Shown one piece after another: positions 17,241 through 26,348 of a DNA stretch of 64,000 nucleotides. The stretch is from Pelotomaculum sp. DTU098. Lineage in GTDB: Bacteria > Bacillota > Desulfotomaculia > Desulfotomaculales > Pelotomaculaceae. Both the position numbers and the translations under genes were made by a program. Where the stretch lies: NCBI GenBank assembly GCA_001512635.1, contig LFSA01000022.1, forward strand, positions 17,485-81,484, written 5' to 3'. Below the pieces are notes generated by a model that was not told the DNA's origin, did no database searches, and saw only the letters and a program-made list of their open reading frames with translations. The stretch's first letter is position 1. The number at the start of each line of letters is the position of its first letter.

Positions 17241-18233
17241 ATGAAAAAGAAGTTTATGCTTATCGTGCTGGTCGTTCTTCTTGGGGCCGGCGCTTACTGG
17301 GGATATCTCCGGTACTGGGAAGAACCGGCGCAGGGCCTGGAAGCCAGCGGAACCATTGAGGCTACCCAGGTGCAGTTGACGGCAAAGCTGCCGGGTACTC
17401 TGCAGAATTTCACAATTAAAGCGGGGGATCCGGTTAAGAAGGGTCAGCTTGTTGCTACGCTGGAGCGCAATGACTTAGTAGCCCAGAGGGAGAGGGACGC
17501 TCTTGCTGTAATGATGGCCCGGGCAAAACTGGACGAGCTTCTATCCGGCGCTCGCCAGCAGGAAATCCGGGAAATAGAAATTACCGTCACCATGGCCCAG
17601 CTCCAGCTCGAGCAGGCAGCCAGGGACTACGAAAGGGCTGTAGCCCTCTATGAAGCAAAGGCAATTTCCCAGGCGGACCTGGAAAAAGCGGATTATGCCT
17701 ACAAGCAGGCTCAGAATCAGCTTGAGTCCTCCCAGACGAGGCTCAATCTCCTGCAATCCGGCAGCAGGCCGGAACATATTGAGGCTGCCAGGGCCGAGCT
17801 GGAGCGGAATAGCGCCGTCTTGAAAGCAACGGAGGCGCTGCTGGCCGATACCCGGATTATTAGCCCCATAGACGGCGTGGTGCTTACCAAGAATTTTGAG
17901 GAGGGTGAATATATTCTGGCCGGGTCCGCAGTGGCCACCATTGCCAATTTGGATGAAATGTGGATTAAAGTTTATATACCCACCGATGACTTGCCTGTAG
18001 TTAAACTGGGTCAGAGGGTAACTTTTACAGTCAGCGGGAGCCCGGTTGAATATGAAGGTTTCGTGGAAGAGATTGCCACCCAGGGGGAGTATACGCCAAG
18101 GATGATCCAGACGAAAAAAGAGCGAACCAATGTTGTTTATGCTGTAAAGATCAGAATTAACGACGATAGTGGTGTTTTAAAACCCGGTATGCCGGCGGAC
18201 GTCTTATTCCCCTCTACGGTGTCTGATTCCTAA
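17241..18233 (+). CDS. HlyD-family periplasmic adaptor of an ABC exporter
   Basis: About 330 residues. One N-terminal membrane helix (FMLIVLVVLLGAGAYWGYL) is followed by the biotinyl-lipoyl half-motif (VQLTAKLPGTLQNFTIKAGDPVKKGQLVATL). A long alpha-helical hairpin (about residues 85-195) and a beta-barrel domain (TRIISPIDGVVLTKNFEEGE) come next. Such adaptors join a membrane exporter to outer layers, and in Gram-positives they sit in the membrane facing outwards. It starts an operon with two ABC ATPases, a permease and a TetR regulator, the arrangement of ybhGFSR-type efflux systems. The ATG follows AGGAGGG, and an earlier TTG at 17220 has no ribosome site. Confidence 0.88.
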   Translation: MKKKFMLIVLVVLLGAGAYWGYLRYWEEPAQGLEASGTIEATQVQLTAKLPGTLQNFTIKAGDPVKKGQLVATLERNDLVAQRERDALAVMMARAKLDELLSGARQQEIREIEITVTMAQLQLEQAARDYERAVALYEAKAISQADLEKADYAYKQAQNQLESSQTRLNLLQSGSRPEHIEAARAELERNSAVLKATEALLADTRIISPIDGVVLTKNFEEGEYILAGSAVATIANLDEMWIKVYIPTDDLPVVKLGQRVTFTVSGSPVEYEGFVEEIATQGEYTPRMIQTKKERTNVVYAVKIRINDDSGVLKPGMPADVLFPSTVSDS

Positions 18234-18360
18234 CAGTATATTTAACCTTTACGAATCAGGGACAGGTGTTCCTAAGGGCGCAATTTAAGTAGTGACTTCC
18301 AGCTTGGAAAAAGCATCCTGCATAACAATTCCCTTTTTAATCTTGTAAAGGGGTGACCGG

Positions 18361-19272
18361 ATGATTGAAACTGATTCCTTGACTAAGGTCTTCGGCAAAC
18401 TGACGGCTGTTGACCGGGTTTCAATTAAAATAAATAAGGGTGACATTTTTGGCCTGGTGGGGCCGGACGGGGCCGGCAAAACAACCCTGATCCGGATGCT
18501 CTGCGGCATTATCACCCCCACCGGCGGAAACATCAGGTACTTAAACACAACTGGAAAAAAGGGCCCGGGTGGCGCTACCCGGAGCTTCGGCTACATGCCT
18601 CAGAAGTTCAGCCTGTACGGTGACCTTACAGTTATGGAAAACATTTATTTTTTTGGTTCTCTATATAGCCTTAAGCGGTCCGTAATCAACCAGCGGGCCG
18701 ACGAAATACTGGAGCTGACCAAACTAATTAAATTTAAGAAAAGGTTTGCCGACGAACTGTCCGGGGGAATGAAGCAAAAGCTTGCTTTAACCTGCGCACT
18801 CATAGCCAGGCCGGAGATGCTGTTTCTTGATGAACCCACCATCGGGGTGGACCCGGAGTCCCGGAAGGAATTCTGGAAAACCATTTACCAGCTGAACAGG
18901 GAGGGAATAACCATCCTGGTTTCCACTCCGTATATGGATGAGGCCGAACTGTGCAAGGTTGTTGCCTTTATGGACAGGGGAAAGGTCGTGGCTGTGGACA
19001 CACCGTCCGGCTTAAAAAAGAGCTTTCCCTTTAAAATCTTGGAAATAAAGGCAAATACCCCTTTCCTGGACTTTCTCAGGGGCCTGGAAGAAGTAAAAGA
19101 CGTCTATTTTTTTGGGGACCGTTTTCATGTGGTTGTTTCCAATGTAGAGCAGGCCAGAGCTGCTATTGTTAAAGAGATTGCAGGTAGGGGGATAAACCTC
19201 GTCCAGATAAAAGAAATACCGCCTTCCATCGAGGATGTTTTCGTCTCCCTGGCGGGAAAAGAGGTGGTTTAA
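18361..19272 (+). CDS. ABC exporter ATPase, first of two
   Basis: A 303-residue nucleotide-binding protein with Walker [10 protein letters not shown], signature LSGGMKQK, Walker B LFLDEPT and D-loop GVDPESR. The C-terminal 90 residues are the extension common in drug- and polysaccharide-type exporters (YbhF/DrrA class). AAAGGGGTGACC precedes the ATG. It abuts the second ATPase gene with no gap. In E. coli YbhF the two ATPases are fused; here they are separate genes. Confidence 0.9.
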   Translation: MIETDSLTKVFGKLTAVDRVSIKINKGDIFGLVGPDGAGKTTLIRMLCGIITPTGGNIRYLNTTGKKGPGGATRSFGYMPQKFSLYGDLTVMENIYFFGSLYSLKRSVINQRADEILELTKLIKFKKRFADELSGGMKQKLALTCALIARPEMLFLDEPTIGVDPESRKEFWKTIYQLNREGITILVSTPYMDEAELCKVVAFMDRGKVVAVDTPSGLKKSFPFKILEIKANTPFLDFLRGLEEVKDVYFFGDRFHVVVSNVEQARAAIVKEIAGRGINLVQIKEIPPSIEDVFVSLAGKEVV

Positions 19273-20190
19273 GTGGAATACGTCGTTACCACCCGGGATC
19301 TTACCAGGAATTTCGGTTCTTTCACCGCTGTTAATAAACTCAATATCCGGATCAAGCGAGGGGAAATATTCGGCTTCCTGGGTCCCAACGGCTCCGGGAA
19401 AACTACGACCATTCGCATGCTCTGCGGTATCCTCGCGCCCACATCGGGTTCCGGCACCGTACTGGGTTACGACTTAACCCGGGAAGCTGAAAAAATTAAA
19501 CAGAACATAGGCTATATGTCCCAGAAGTTCAGCCTGTATGACGACCTTACAGTCTTTGAGAACCTGGATTTCTATGCGGGTATGTACAGCATTCCCTACC
19601 GCGAGCGAAAAAAACGGATAGCCGAAATGCTGGAACTGTCTCTCCTGGAGGGGAAAGAGAACGAACTTGTGGCCAACCTGAGCGGAGGTTTTAAACAGAG
19701 GTTGGCCATGGGTTGCGCCCTTATTTCCAGGCCGTCCATCCTGTTTCTGGACGAACCCACCAGCGGGATTAGCCCCGTCAGCAGGCGCATGTTTTTCGAG
19801 ATCATTCAGAGACTGGCCAACGATGGTGTCACGGTGATGGTCACCACCCACTTTATGGATGAGGCGGAACGGTGCTACAATATCGCCTTCATCTCCGAGG
19901 GGACGCTTATTGCTAGCGACACGCCCGACAACTTGAAAAATAACGTGATCAAGGGTTGTCTGGTGGAGGTCGACCTGCCGGACGCCCTGCACAGGACAGG
20001 GGAGATTGAAAAACTCCCCTACGTTAAGGAGTGCTCTGTTCATGGTCCCCTCCTGCATGTTCTGCTGGAATCGGAAAAGGACCTGGAGCTGTTCGAGCAA
20101 TATACGGGAACCAAGGCGGCAATCATCAGTCCCTCCCTGGAGGATGTGTTTATTCACCTGGCCGGAAAGGCCAAGAGGCAGGTGTCCTAG
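19273..20190 (+). CDS. ABC exporter ATPase, second of two
   Basis: A 305-residue ATPase with Walker A GPNGSGKTT, signature LSGGFKQR and Walker B LFLDEPT. The D-loop reads GISPVSR, with Ser in place of the nearly invariant Asp, so the dimer's two ATP sites may be unequal. The GTG start immediately follows the previous stop, and the ribosome site is within that gene. It probably pairs with the first ATPase as a heterodimer driving the downstream permease. Confidence 0.9.
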   Translation: MEYVVTTRDLTRNFGSFTAVNKLNIRIKRGEIFGFLGPNGSGKTTTIRMLCGILAPTSGSGTVLGYDLTREAEKIKQNIGYMSQKFSLYDDLTVFENLDFYAGMYSIPYRERKKRIAEMLELSLLEGKENELVANLSGGFKQRLAMGCALISRPSILFLDEPTSGISPVSRRMFFEIIQRLANDGVTVMVTTHFMDEAERCYNIAFISEGTLIASDTPDNLKNNVIKGCLVEVDLPDALHRTGEIEKLPYVKECSVHGPLLHVLLESEKDLELFEQYTGTKAAIISPSLEDVFIHLAGKAKRQVS

Positions 20191-21300
20191 GTGAGCAGGA
20201 TCCTGGCTATTTTAAAAAAAGAATGCCTGCAAATGATGCGGGACAGGTTGACCCTGAGCATGGTTTTCATGCTGCCCCTGGTGCAGCTGCTATTATTCGG
20301 CTTTGCCATTCAAACCGAGGTAAAACACATCCCGACCGCTGTTTTTGACCAGTCCCTGTCCCCTGAAAGCAGGGACTTGCTGGACTCCTTTACAGCTTCT
20401 GGTTATTTTGATCTCACCTATACGGCCAAAGGATATAGTGAGGTAACAGAACTCATAGACAGCGGAAAAGCGAAAGTGGGAATTATTCTTCCGCCGGATT
20501 TCCACCTGAACCTGAGAAGGGGCGAATCGGCTTCAGTTCAGGTGCTGGTGGACGCAAGCGACAATATGGTGGCCAATTCGGCCATAGCCATTGCCAATTC
20601 CATCGGGCTTTTGAAATCACAAAAGATTTTGATCCAGAAAGCCCATATCCAGCAATTGCCCTACGATATCAGGGTGCGGCCCTGGTACAATCCGGATGGC
20701 ATTACGGCGTTTTTCATGGTGCCGGCTATTCTGGGGATTATTGTTACCATGACCATGGTGATGATGACATCCATGGGCATTGTCCGGGAGCGCGAAAGGG
20801 GCACCCTGGAGCAGTTGCTGGTTACACCCGTCCGGTCCTATGAACTAATGATCGGTAAGGTTGTTCCATATATTGCCCTGGGCTACATTCAGATTACCGT
20901 GGCCCTTCTGGTAGGATCCATTGTCTTCGATGTGCCTGTAAGGGGCAGCTTGCTGGAACTTTATTTGTTGACCCTGTTTTTCATTACCGCCTCGCTGGGT
21001 TTCGGCATATTCATTTCAAACATCGCCAGGACCCAGATGCAGGCTTTTCAGATGTCATTTTTCGTTATGCTGCCCAGCATCATGCTGTCGGGCTTTCTCT
21101 TTCCCCGGGAAGCTATGCCCCTGATTATCCAGTACATCGGCAACTTACTCCCGCTGACTTATTATCTGGTTATCATCAGAGGTATAGTTCTGAAGGGAAT
21201 AGGATTTTCTTATCTTTTCCCCCAGGTGGTGGCCCTGTTTGTCTTTTCAGTTGTCGTAATGGCCTTGAGCATCATCAAATTTAAAAAGAGAATTGCTTAG
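20191..21300 (+). CDS. ABC-2 type permease of the exporter
   Basis: A 369-residue membrane protein. It has one N-terminal helix, a large soluble loop of about 130 residues (residues 45-170) and five C-terminal helices, with the ABC-2 signature RERERGTLEQLLVTPVRS at about residues 200-217. That is the YbhS/YbhR or drug-exporter layout. It starts with GTG directly after the ATPase stop. Only one permease gene is present, so a homodimer is likely. The substrate is unknown. Confidence 0.9.
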   Translation: MSRILAILKKECLQMMRDRLTLSMVFMLPLVQLLLFGFAIQTEVKHIPTAVFDQSLSPESRDLLDSFTASGYFDLTYTAKGYSEVTELIDSGKAKVGIILPPDFHLNLRRGESASVQVLVDASDNMVANSAIAIANSIGLLKSQKILIQKAHIQQLPYDIRVRPWYNPDGITAFFMVPAILGIIVTMTMVMMTSMGIVRERERGTLEQLLVTPVRSYELMIGKVVPYIALGYIQITVALLVGSIVFDVPVRGSLLELYLLTLFFITASLGFGIFISNIARTQMQAFQMSFFVMLPSIMLSGFLFPREAMPLIIQYIGNLLPLTYYLVIIRGIVLKGIGFSYLFPQVVALFVFSVVVMALSIIKFKKRIA

Positions 21301-21398
21301 ATCTAACTTGAGTAGGGCGGCTTTTTGCCTGCGACGCCGGTACTGTACCGGGGTTGCGAAAACGGGGACTTTTTGGATGGAGCAGGAGGTGCTGTTGT

Positions 21399-22007
21399 TT
21401 GACTGTAAATTACAGGGAAAGAGTAAGCCATGCTTTCAGGGATATGGCTATGGAGCGGGGATTTTCCAGGGTTACCGTGGATGAACTGGCCGCCCGCTGC
21501 GGCATCAGTAAAAGGACCATCTACCGTTATTTTAAAAGCAAAGAAGAGATGGTTGTTACCGTAATGGAAGAATTCATGTCTCAAATTGAGCAGGAAATGG
21601 TAGCGGCGCTGAACTCTTCAACCGGTTCTGTCGAGAAACTAAGTGCCGCGATCCACGCCGTACTGCGGAATATGAAACGGATTAATGTTCCGTTTCTCTA
21701 TGATCTGGAGAAAAACTACCCTCACCTCTGGGAGCGGGTTGAGCAGTTCCGGGCCCGGAGAATCCAGCAGGCTTTTGAGCAGATTTTAGCAAGCGATCAA
21801 AGGGGTCATCTCAAAGACATCGAACCGGCGATCTTTACCACAGCCCTGCTCGCGGCGATCAGGTCCGTCGTAAACCCCGGGTTTATCATAGAGCAAAACC
21901 TGTCCCCGGAAAAAACCGTTCAGTCCCTCTTTGAAATATTTTTGTACGGCATTGTCGATGAGCAGGGCAAAGGGGAATTAAAATTTATTGAGGTCAAGGG
22001 ACACTGA
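21399..22007 (+). CDS. TetR/AcrR-family regulator
   Basis: About 202 residues. The N-terminal DNA-binding domain has the TetR pattern FRDMAMERGFSRVTVDELA then AARCGISKRTIYRYFKSKEEM (residues about 10-50). The C-terminal helical ligand domain is unassigned. TTG at 21399 has AGGAGG 9 bases upstream and gives the standard TetR N terminus; the frame itself is open from 21354. It ends the exporter operon and most likely represses it in response to an exported compound. Confidence 0.9.
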   Translation: MTVNYRERVSHAFRDMAMERGFSRVTVDELAARCGISKRTIYRYFKSKEEMVVTVMEEFMSQIEQEMVAALNSSTGSVEKLSAAIHAVLRNMKRINVPFLYDLEKNYPHLWERVEQFRARRIQQAFEQILASDQRGHLKDIEPAIFTTALLAAIRSVVNPGFIIEQNLSPEKTVQSLFEIFLYGIVDEQGKGELKFIEVKGH

Positions 22008-22412
22008 TGCCGGGGCGGGATCCAAAGGTAATTTAACTTGTGCTGAGCCGGGATTGCCGGGCGTTTTTCATTCCTACCCGGTAGCCGGTATTTTTCCTAT
22101 TGCGGGGTTTTTAAACGTCTAAAAATTGAATTTGCAGAAGAATTATCTGGGAAAACAGCGGCGGGGAGGATTAATCAGCTACGCGTTTAATCCTTGAGTA
22201 TTTTGAATTTCTGCAATCTATATCTGGAGAATGCTTCCTTGTGGTTTAAATCCTTTATCCTGGTGCCACATTTTTGGCAAGGTCTCTGGATTGTATAATT
22301 CTCATAAAATGTCCTTAGAAGCCTGGAATATGATCAATACAGATGACCTGGAATTAAGAGAGGGTCATTTCCCAGATTGAAGTTAAAATGAACCGGGAGG
22401 AGTATAAATAAT
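22008..22412 (+). other. Intergenic region upstream of cinA
   Basis: About 400 bases. GGATTAA (22168-22174) and TTAATCC (22187-22193) form a short inverted repeat without a T-run. TATAAT at 22294-22299 is a good -10 element, but the matching -35 (TTTTTG at 22271) is weak. GGGAGGAG at 22395-22402 serves cinA. No gene or known RNA is seen. Confidence 0.4.
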
Positions 22413-23642
22413 TTGATAACCGAAATCATCTTTACCGGAACAGAACTTTTGCTCGGGCAAATTTTGAACACAAACGCCCAGTATTTGCAGCAGGCCCTGG
22501 CTTCCCTCGGCTTTGATCTGTATCACCAGGTTACAGTGGGGGACAACCTGGAGCGCTGTGCCGAAGCAATCCGCCAGGCTGCTGCGAGGGCTGATTTGAT
22601 CTTTATCGGGGGCGGCCTGGGCCCCACGGGGGACGACATCAGCCGGGAGGCCCTGGGAATGGCCCTGGGACTTCCCCTGGTCCAGGACCCGGCTGCCCTG
22701 GCAATTGTCCGCAGGTTTTATCTGGCCCGGAACATTCCCATGCCCGATGCCAACTTAAAGCAGGCTCTGATCCCCGCCGGCGGGATGGCGCTTGATAATC
22801 CTATCGGGACGGCTCCGGGGATCGTCCTGGAGCACAGCGGTAAAACCTTCTTCCTGCTGCCCGGGCCCCCGGCTGAATTTAACAAAATGCTGGACGAACA
22901 GGTTATTCCCTACCTGCAGAGACGCTTTCCGGACCAGCTGGCTACAATTCATTCACGGGTCTTAAAAATTTGCGGTATGGGAGAATCGGTCCTGGTTGAA
23001 AGGCTGGGCGAGTTGCTGAATAGCTCCTACCCCACAGTTGCGCCCTGCGCCAAAGAGGGCGAGATTCACCTGCGCATTACAGCTAAAGCGGCCAGCAAGG
23101 AAGCTGCGGTCTGGTTCATCGGTGAAATGGAAAGGGCCGTAAGAGAGCGCCTCCAGGGTCATGTTTATGGAATGGACGAAGATACCCTGCCGGCTGTGGT
23201 GGGCCGCCTGTTGCTCCAGGGCGGCCGGCAGATTTCCCTGCTGGAGGCTTTCACCGGCGGACAGCTGGCTCACATGTTTGTGAGCGATCCCACTGCCGCC
23301 CAAACCTTTAGGGGCGGGCTGGTCCTGCCCGGAAACCAGCCGGGTCTGCTGCCCTCAGGTTTTTTCCAGGGAGCTAACACTCTCCTGGATGGGCACGGAA
23401 AAGAGGTGGCTGCTCAAATGGCCGCTGCCGTAAGGCGTTACTTCGGCAGCGGGGTCGGTATTGCTACGGTTGGGGCGGAGCTACCGTCAGAATACTCCCG
23501 CCACCAGTACCAGGTGGGCATCGCTGTGGACTTTGAAGGTAACTGTCAGGTGCAGGAAATGCTGTTCTGGGGCAATACCTCCCAGGCCGCCCAGCGTGCT
23601 GCCGGGACCGCCCTGTTCCTGCTCTGGCAGATTCTGCGCTAA
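22413..23642 (+). CDS. cinA: CinA family protein with degenerate amidase domain
   Basis: A 409-residue protein. The N-terminal half is a clear CinA/MoCF domain (GTELLLGQILNTNAQYL, GGGLGPTGDDI, LLPGPPAEF), and the middle domain is normal. The C-terminal third aligns with the nicotinamide-nucleotide amidase (PncC) domain. However, its ESCTGG motif reads EAFTGG, the GGVVxYxxxxK stretch reads GGLVLPGNQPG, and the GIAITGIAGP loop reads GIATVGAELP. The catalytic Ser, Tyr and Lys therefore appear lost. TTG start with GGGAGGAG 10 bases upstream. Confidence 0.88.
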   Translation: MITEIIFTGTELLLGQILNTNAQYLQQALASLGFDLYHQVTVGDNLERCAEAIRQAAARADLIFIGGGLGPTGDDISREALGMALGLPLVQDPAALAIVRRFYLARNIPMPDANLKQALIPAGGMALDNPIGTAPGIVLEHSGKTFFLLPGPPAEFNKMLDEQVIPYLQRRFPDQLATIHSRVLKICGMGESVLVERLGELLNSSYPTVAPCAKEGEIHLRITAKAASKEAAVWFIGEMERAVRERLQGHVYGMDEDTLPAVVGRLLLQGGRQISLLEAFTGGQLAHMFVSDPTAAQTFRGGLVLPGNQPGLLPSGFFQGANTLLDGHGKEVAAQMAAAVRRYFGSGVGIATVGAELPSEYSRHQYQVGIAVDFEGNCQVQEMLFWGNTSQAAQRAAGTALFLLWQILR

Positions 23643-23806
23643 AAAGCCAGAGAGTTATGATTGTCTGCCCTGGGGCGGCTCTGTAAGAACGCCCCCTTCT
23701 AGCGACTTTTGTCCCGGGGCGTCATTTATGCCATTTGACCCAGTGCTGGCAGTGGGTGAATCCAGCTTAAAGAAAATACTTAATAAAAAGTAACTCTAGC
23801 ACCCGG

Positions 23807-23822
23807 TACCGGTTATCCGGTA
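23807..23822 (-). terminator. Short hairpin after thiN and cinA
   Basis: TACCGG and CCGGTA form a 6-bp stem with a 4-base loop immediately after the minus-strand kinase stop. T-rich sequence lies about 20 bases further on the minus strand. It is a weak terminator candidate between two convergent genes. Confidence 0.35.
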
Positions 23823-24470
23823 TTAGGGGATTGGTATTTTGTAGTGAAAGACGGCCAGGTTGCCCGAGGCGACTTTTACAACCGGCCCGGGTTCCGCGAT
23901 TACGTTGGAAACCGCCCACTGCCACCGGCTTTCCAGGACTGCATCACGCAGGGGATATTGGAAACCCCGCAAATTCACCCCGGCAGCCCTGTCGCCCAGC
24001 ACAATCAGGGAGACTGTATCCCCTACCGAGCCAGGCAGGACCAGTTGATCCTTAACCAGGTATACTGTAACGCCAGGGGAGTCAAAGAGCACATCAATTC
24101 CCCGGGCCAGGAGGGCAGCGGCACTGCATATGTTCGAAATGGTGTGATCCAGGCGGGAGCCTGTGCCGCCCCAGACAACCACCTTTTTAGCGCCCTCGCC
24201 TGCCGCCAGCTCCAGGGCAAGCTGGGTATCGGTGTAGTCCTTTTCGCGTGGAAAGGTCTTAAAGGCAACCCCGGCGATTTCCATATAGCGGCGGTCTTCT
24301 TCAGAGATGGAGTCCAGATCCCCTAAAATCCAATGGGGGGTAAGGTTCAAGGCCCGGGCCCTGCTTGCCCCGCCGTCGACACAGATAATCCTGTCAAAGC
24401 AGTCTGTCCGCTGTTTCCGGTACCAGTTCAGATCACCGTAGGCGCCATTTGTCATGATTAAAAACTTCAC
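23823..24470 (-). CDS. thiN: Thiamine pyrophosphokinase
   Basis: A 215-residue protein with the thiamine pyrophosphokinase motifs ICVDGGASRA, LGDLDSI, KDYTDTQLAL and GGTGSRLDH. The enzyme transfers diphosphate from ATP to thiamine, giving the cofactor TPP. It lies 120 bases downstream of the ThiXYZ-like transporter on the same strand, so uptake and activation may be co-regulated by the upstream TPP riboswitch. The ATG at 24470 has no strong ribosome site that I can see. Confidence 0.93.
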   Translation of the reverse strand: MKFLIMTNGAYGDLNWYRKQRTDCFDRIICVDGGASRARALNLTPHWILGDLDSISEEDRRYMEIAGVAFKTFPREKDYTDTQLALELAAGEGAKKVVVWGGTGSRLDHTISNICSAAALLARGIDVLFDSPGVTVYLVKDQLVLPGSVGDTVSLIVLGDRAAGVNLRGFQYPLRDAVLESRWQWAVSNVIAEPGPVVKVASGNLAVFHYKIPIP

Positions 24471-24590
24471 TGGTAATCAAACCTTCCAGGTGACTTCCCA
24501 ACCGTTATTTTTGCCGAATCCATAAAGGTCTTAGACTTTCTTGGTTAACAAGATACACTTGCCAGGTAAAAAGTTATACCGCTGCCGGTT

Positions 24591-25331
24591 TTAAATCGAC
24601 AGCGCGTCCATGACGGCATCCCGGACAGCGCCATAGGCCTGGTCCAGGATGGTGCGGTTTTGCCGCGGGCGGGAGAAGGGAATGCTCATTTCCAATTTGA
24701 CCACAGTGGGGCATTCGGAAAGCACATAGACTTTGTCACACAGGTAAAGGGCTTCGTCCACGTCATGGGTAATAAAAAGGACTGTGGGGCGAAACTGTTC
24801 CAGCACGCCGGTCAACCACGTGTGCATTTTCCTTTTAGTGATGGCATCCAGGGAGGCGAAGGGCTCATCCAGCAGCCAGGTATCGCTGGAAAAAAGGTAG
24901 GTTCGCAGCATTGCCGCCCTCTGTTTCATACCTCCGGAGAGCTGCCAGGGGTAATAGCTCTCAAAGCCCTGCAAGCCGAAGGTCTGGAGGTGTCTTGCTG
25001 CTTCGGTGCGGGCAGCCTTCCTGGGCATTCCCCTCAGGACCAGGGGGATGCTGACATTATCCAGAACGTTCAGGGAGGGCAGCAGTAAATCCTTCTGGTG
25101 CATGTAACTGACTAGCCCCGTTTTGCCCATGACGTCCCCTCCTCCGATGAAGACGCTTCCTTTGTCCGGTTTCATCAACCCTGAGATGATGTTGAAAAGC
25201 GTGCTCTTGCCGCAGCCGCTGGGCCCGAGGATGCCTGTTACACTTCTGTCTGCTGCCACAAGATTAATCTCCCGAAGGGTGAGGAGCCCTGCCAGGGTTA
25301 TTTGAACCCCTTTTACAACTATTTCCGGCAC
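24591..25331 (-). CDS. thiZ: ABC transporter ATPase, thiamine-precursor (ThiZ-like) system
   Basis: A 246-residue importer ATPase with Walker A GPSGCGKST, signature LSGGMKQR and Walker B TWLLDEPFASLD, the latter typical of the nitrate/taurine/pyrimidine group. GTG start 6 bases after the binding-protein stop. The substrate assignment comes from the operon: a TPP riboswitch upstream, a THI5-like binding protein and thiN downstream. By itself the sequence would only be called NitT/TauT-type. Confidence 0.85.
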   Translation of the reverse strand: MPEIVVKGVQITLAGLLTLREINLVAADRSVTGILGPSGCGKSTLFNIISGLMKPDKGSVFIGGGDVMGKTGLVSYMHQKDLLLPSLNVLDNVSIPLVLRGMPRKAARTEAARHLQTFGLQGFESYYPWQLSGGMKQRAAMLRTYLFSSDTWLLDEPFASLDAITKRKMHTWLTGVLEQFRPTVLFITHDVDEALYLCDKVYVLSECPTVVKLEMSIPFSRPRQNRTILDQAYGAVRDAVMDALSI

Positions 25332-25337
25332 GTGGAG

Positions 25338-26348
25338 TTACTCCCCGGGCAGGAACTCATTGGTGAAAGCCTGTCCGGGGTCAACAGGCTGGTCGATGAG
25401 TCCCTGTTCATACATCCAGTCAGCGTATTTTTTCCAGCGTATTTCAGACATCTCTCCCCACACCCGGGCGTCAGACTGGTACTCCTTGGCCAGATACTTC
25501 TGGCTTTCCAGAACCAGGTCCCGGTTCAGTTCAGGAACACTCTCCAGAAGGATCTCCCCGGCTTCCTCGGGGTTTTCGATGCAGTAGCGGTAGCCTCTAG
25601 CTGTCCCCTGCAGAAAACTACGGACCAGCTCCGGGTTTTCCCTGATTGTTTTTTCGCTGGCAATGATTACGGGGGTGTAGAAGTCCAGGGCCTCGTGGTA
25701 ATCCCTGAGGTAAATAAAGTTTAAGGGCATGCCCCTGAGCTCTGCTTCAATGCCCGTCCAACCCTTGTAAATCCAGGCAAAATCGACATCCCTGCGGACG
25801 CTGGAAAAGAAATCGGCCGTCCCGATGTTAATCATTTCAACCTTCTCAAAATCGGCCTGTTCCTGATTCATCAAAGCCCTGAGCATGGCTTCCTCAGTTG
25901 GCGAGCCCCAGCCACCGTATCTTTTCCCCTCGAAATCCCTGGGGCTTTTTATATTCTTTTCCACAGGCGAGGCAAAGCAGGAGGTGTTGTGCTGGATAAC
26001 TGCCGCCAGGGCTTTGACCGGTATGTTCCTGGTGCGGGCGATGGTGACCTCTTCCTGGACACTGAAGCCGAAATCCCCCTGACCGGCGGCGATTAGTTGG
26101 ATTGCCCCGCCTTCGCCGGGCTGGACAATTTCTACAGCGAGGCCCTGTTCCCGGTAATAGCCCAGTTTTTGCGCTGCGTAGACCCCGGTGTGATTTGTGT
26201 TGGGCGTCCATTCCAGGATAACAGTTACCTTTTTGAGTTCCTTTTGTCCAGTCTTCTCTTGACCTGCATTACAGCCTGTCAGCAGGGAGGCCAGCAACAG
26301 CGGCAGAGAAAACAGAACCACCAGAGCCATCACTTTTTTTACTTTCAC
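25338..26348 (-). CDS. thiY: Pyrimidine-precursor binding lipoprotein, ThiY/NMT1-like
   Basis: About 336 residues. The signal peptide ends in a lipobox (LLTGC), and the body has the NMT1/THI5 core: VTVILEWTPNTNHTGVYAAQKLGYYREQGL, then GGAIQLIAAGQGDFGFSVQEE and GKRYGGWGSPTEE. Proteins of this type bind formylaminopyrimidine or related thiamine precursors outside the cell. The frame opens at 26363. GTG 26348 is preferred because GGAGGG lies 7 bases upstream and it overlaps the permease stop as GTGA. Confidence 0.88.
   Translation of the reverse strand: MKVKKVMALVVLFSLPLLLASLLTGCNAGQEKTGQKELKKVTVILEWTPNTNHTGVYAAQKLGYYREQGLAVEIVQPGEGGAIQLIAAGQGDFGFSVQEEVTIARTRNIPVKALAAVIQHNTSCFASPVEKNIKSPRDFEGKRYGGWGSPTEEAMLRALMNQEQADFEKVEMINIGTADFFSSVRRDVDFAWIYKGWTGIEAELRGMPLNFIYLRDYHEALDFYTPVIIASEKTIRENPELVRSFLQGTARGYRYCIENPEEAGEILLESVPELNRDLVLESQKYLAKEYQSDARVWGEMSEIRWKKYADWMYEQGLIDQPVDPGQAFTNEFLPGE

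Noticed and set aside
19474..20157. 227-residue minus-strand open frame within the second exporter ATPase gene
   Set aside because: It is a shadow of a well-supported ATPase on the plus strand. The His/Gln-rich composition is typical of an antisense frame.
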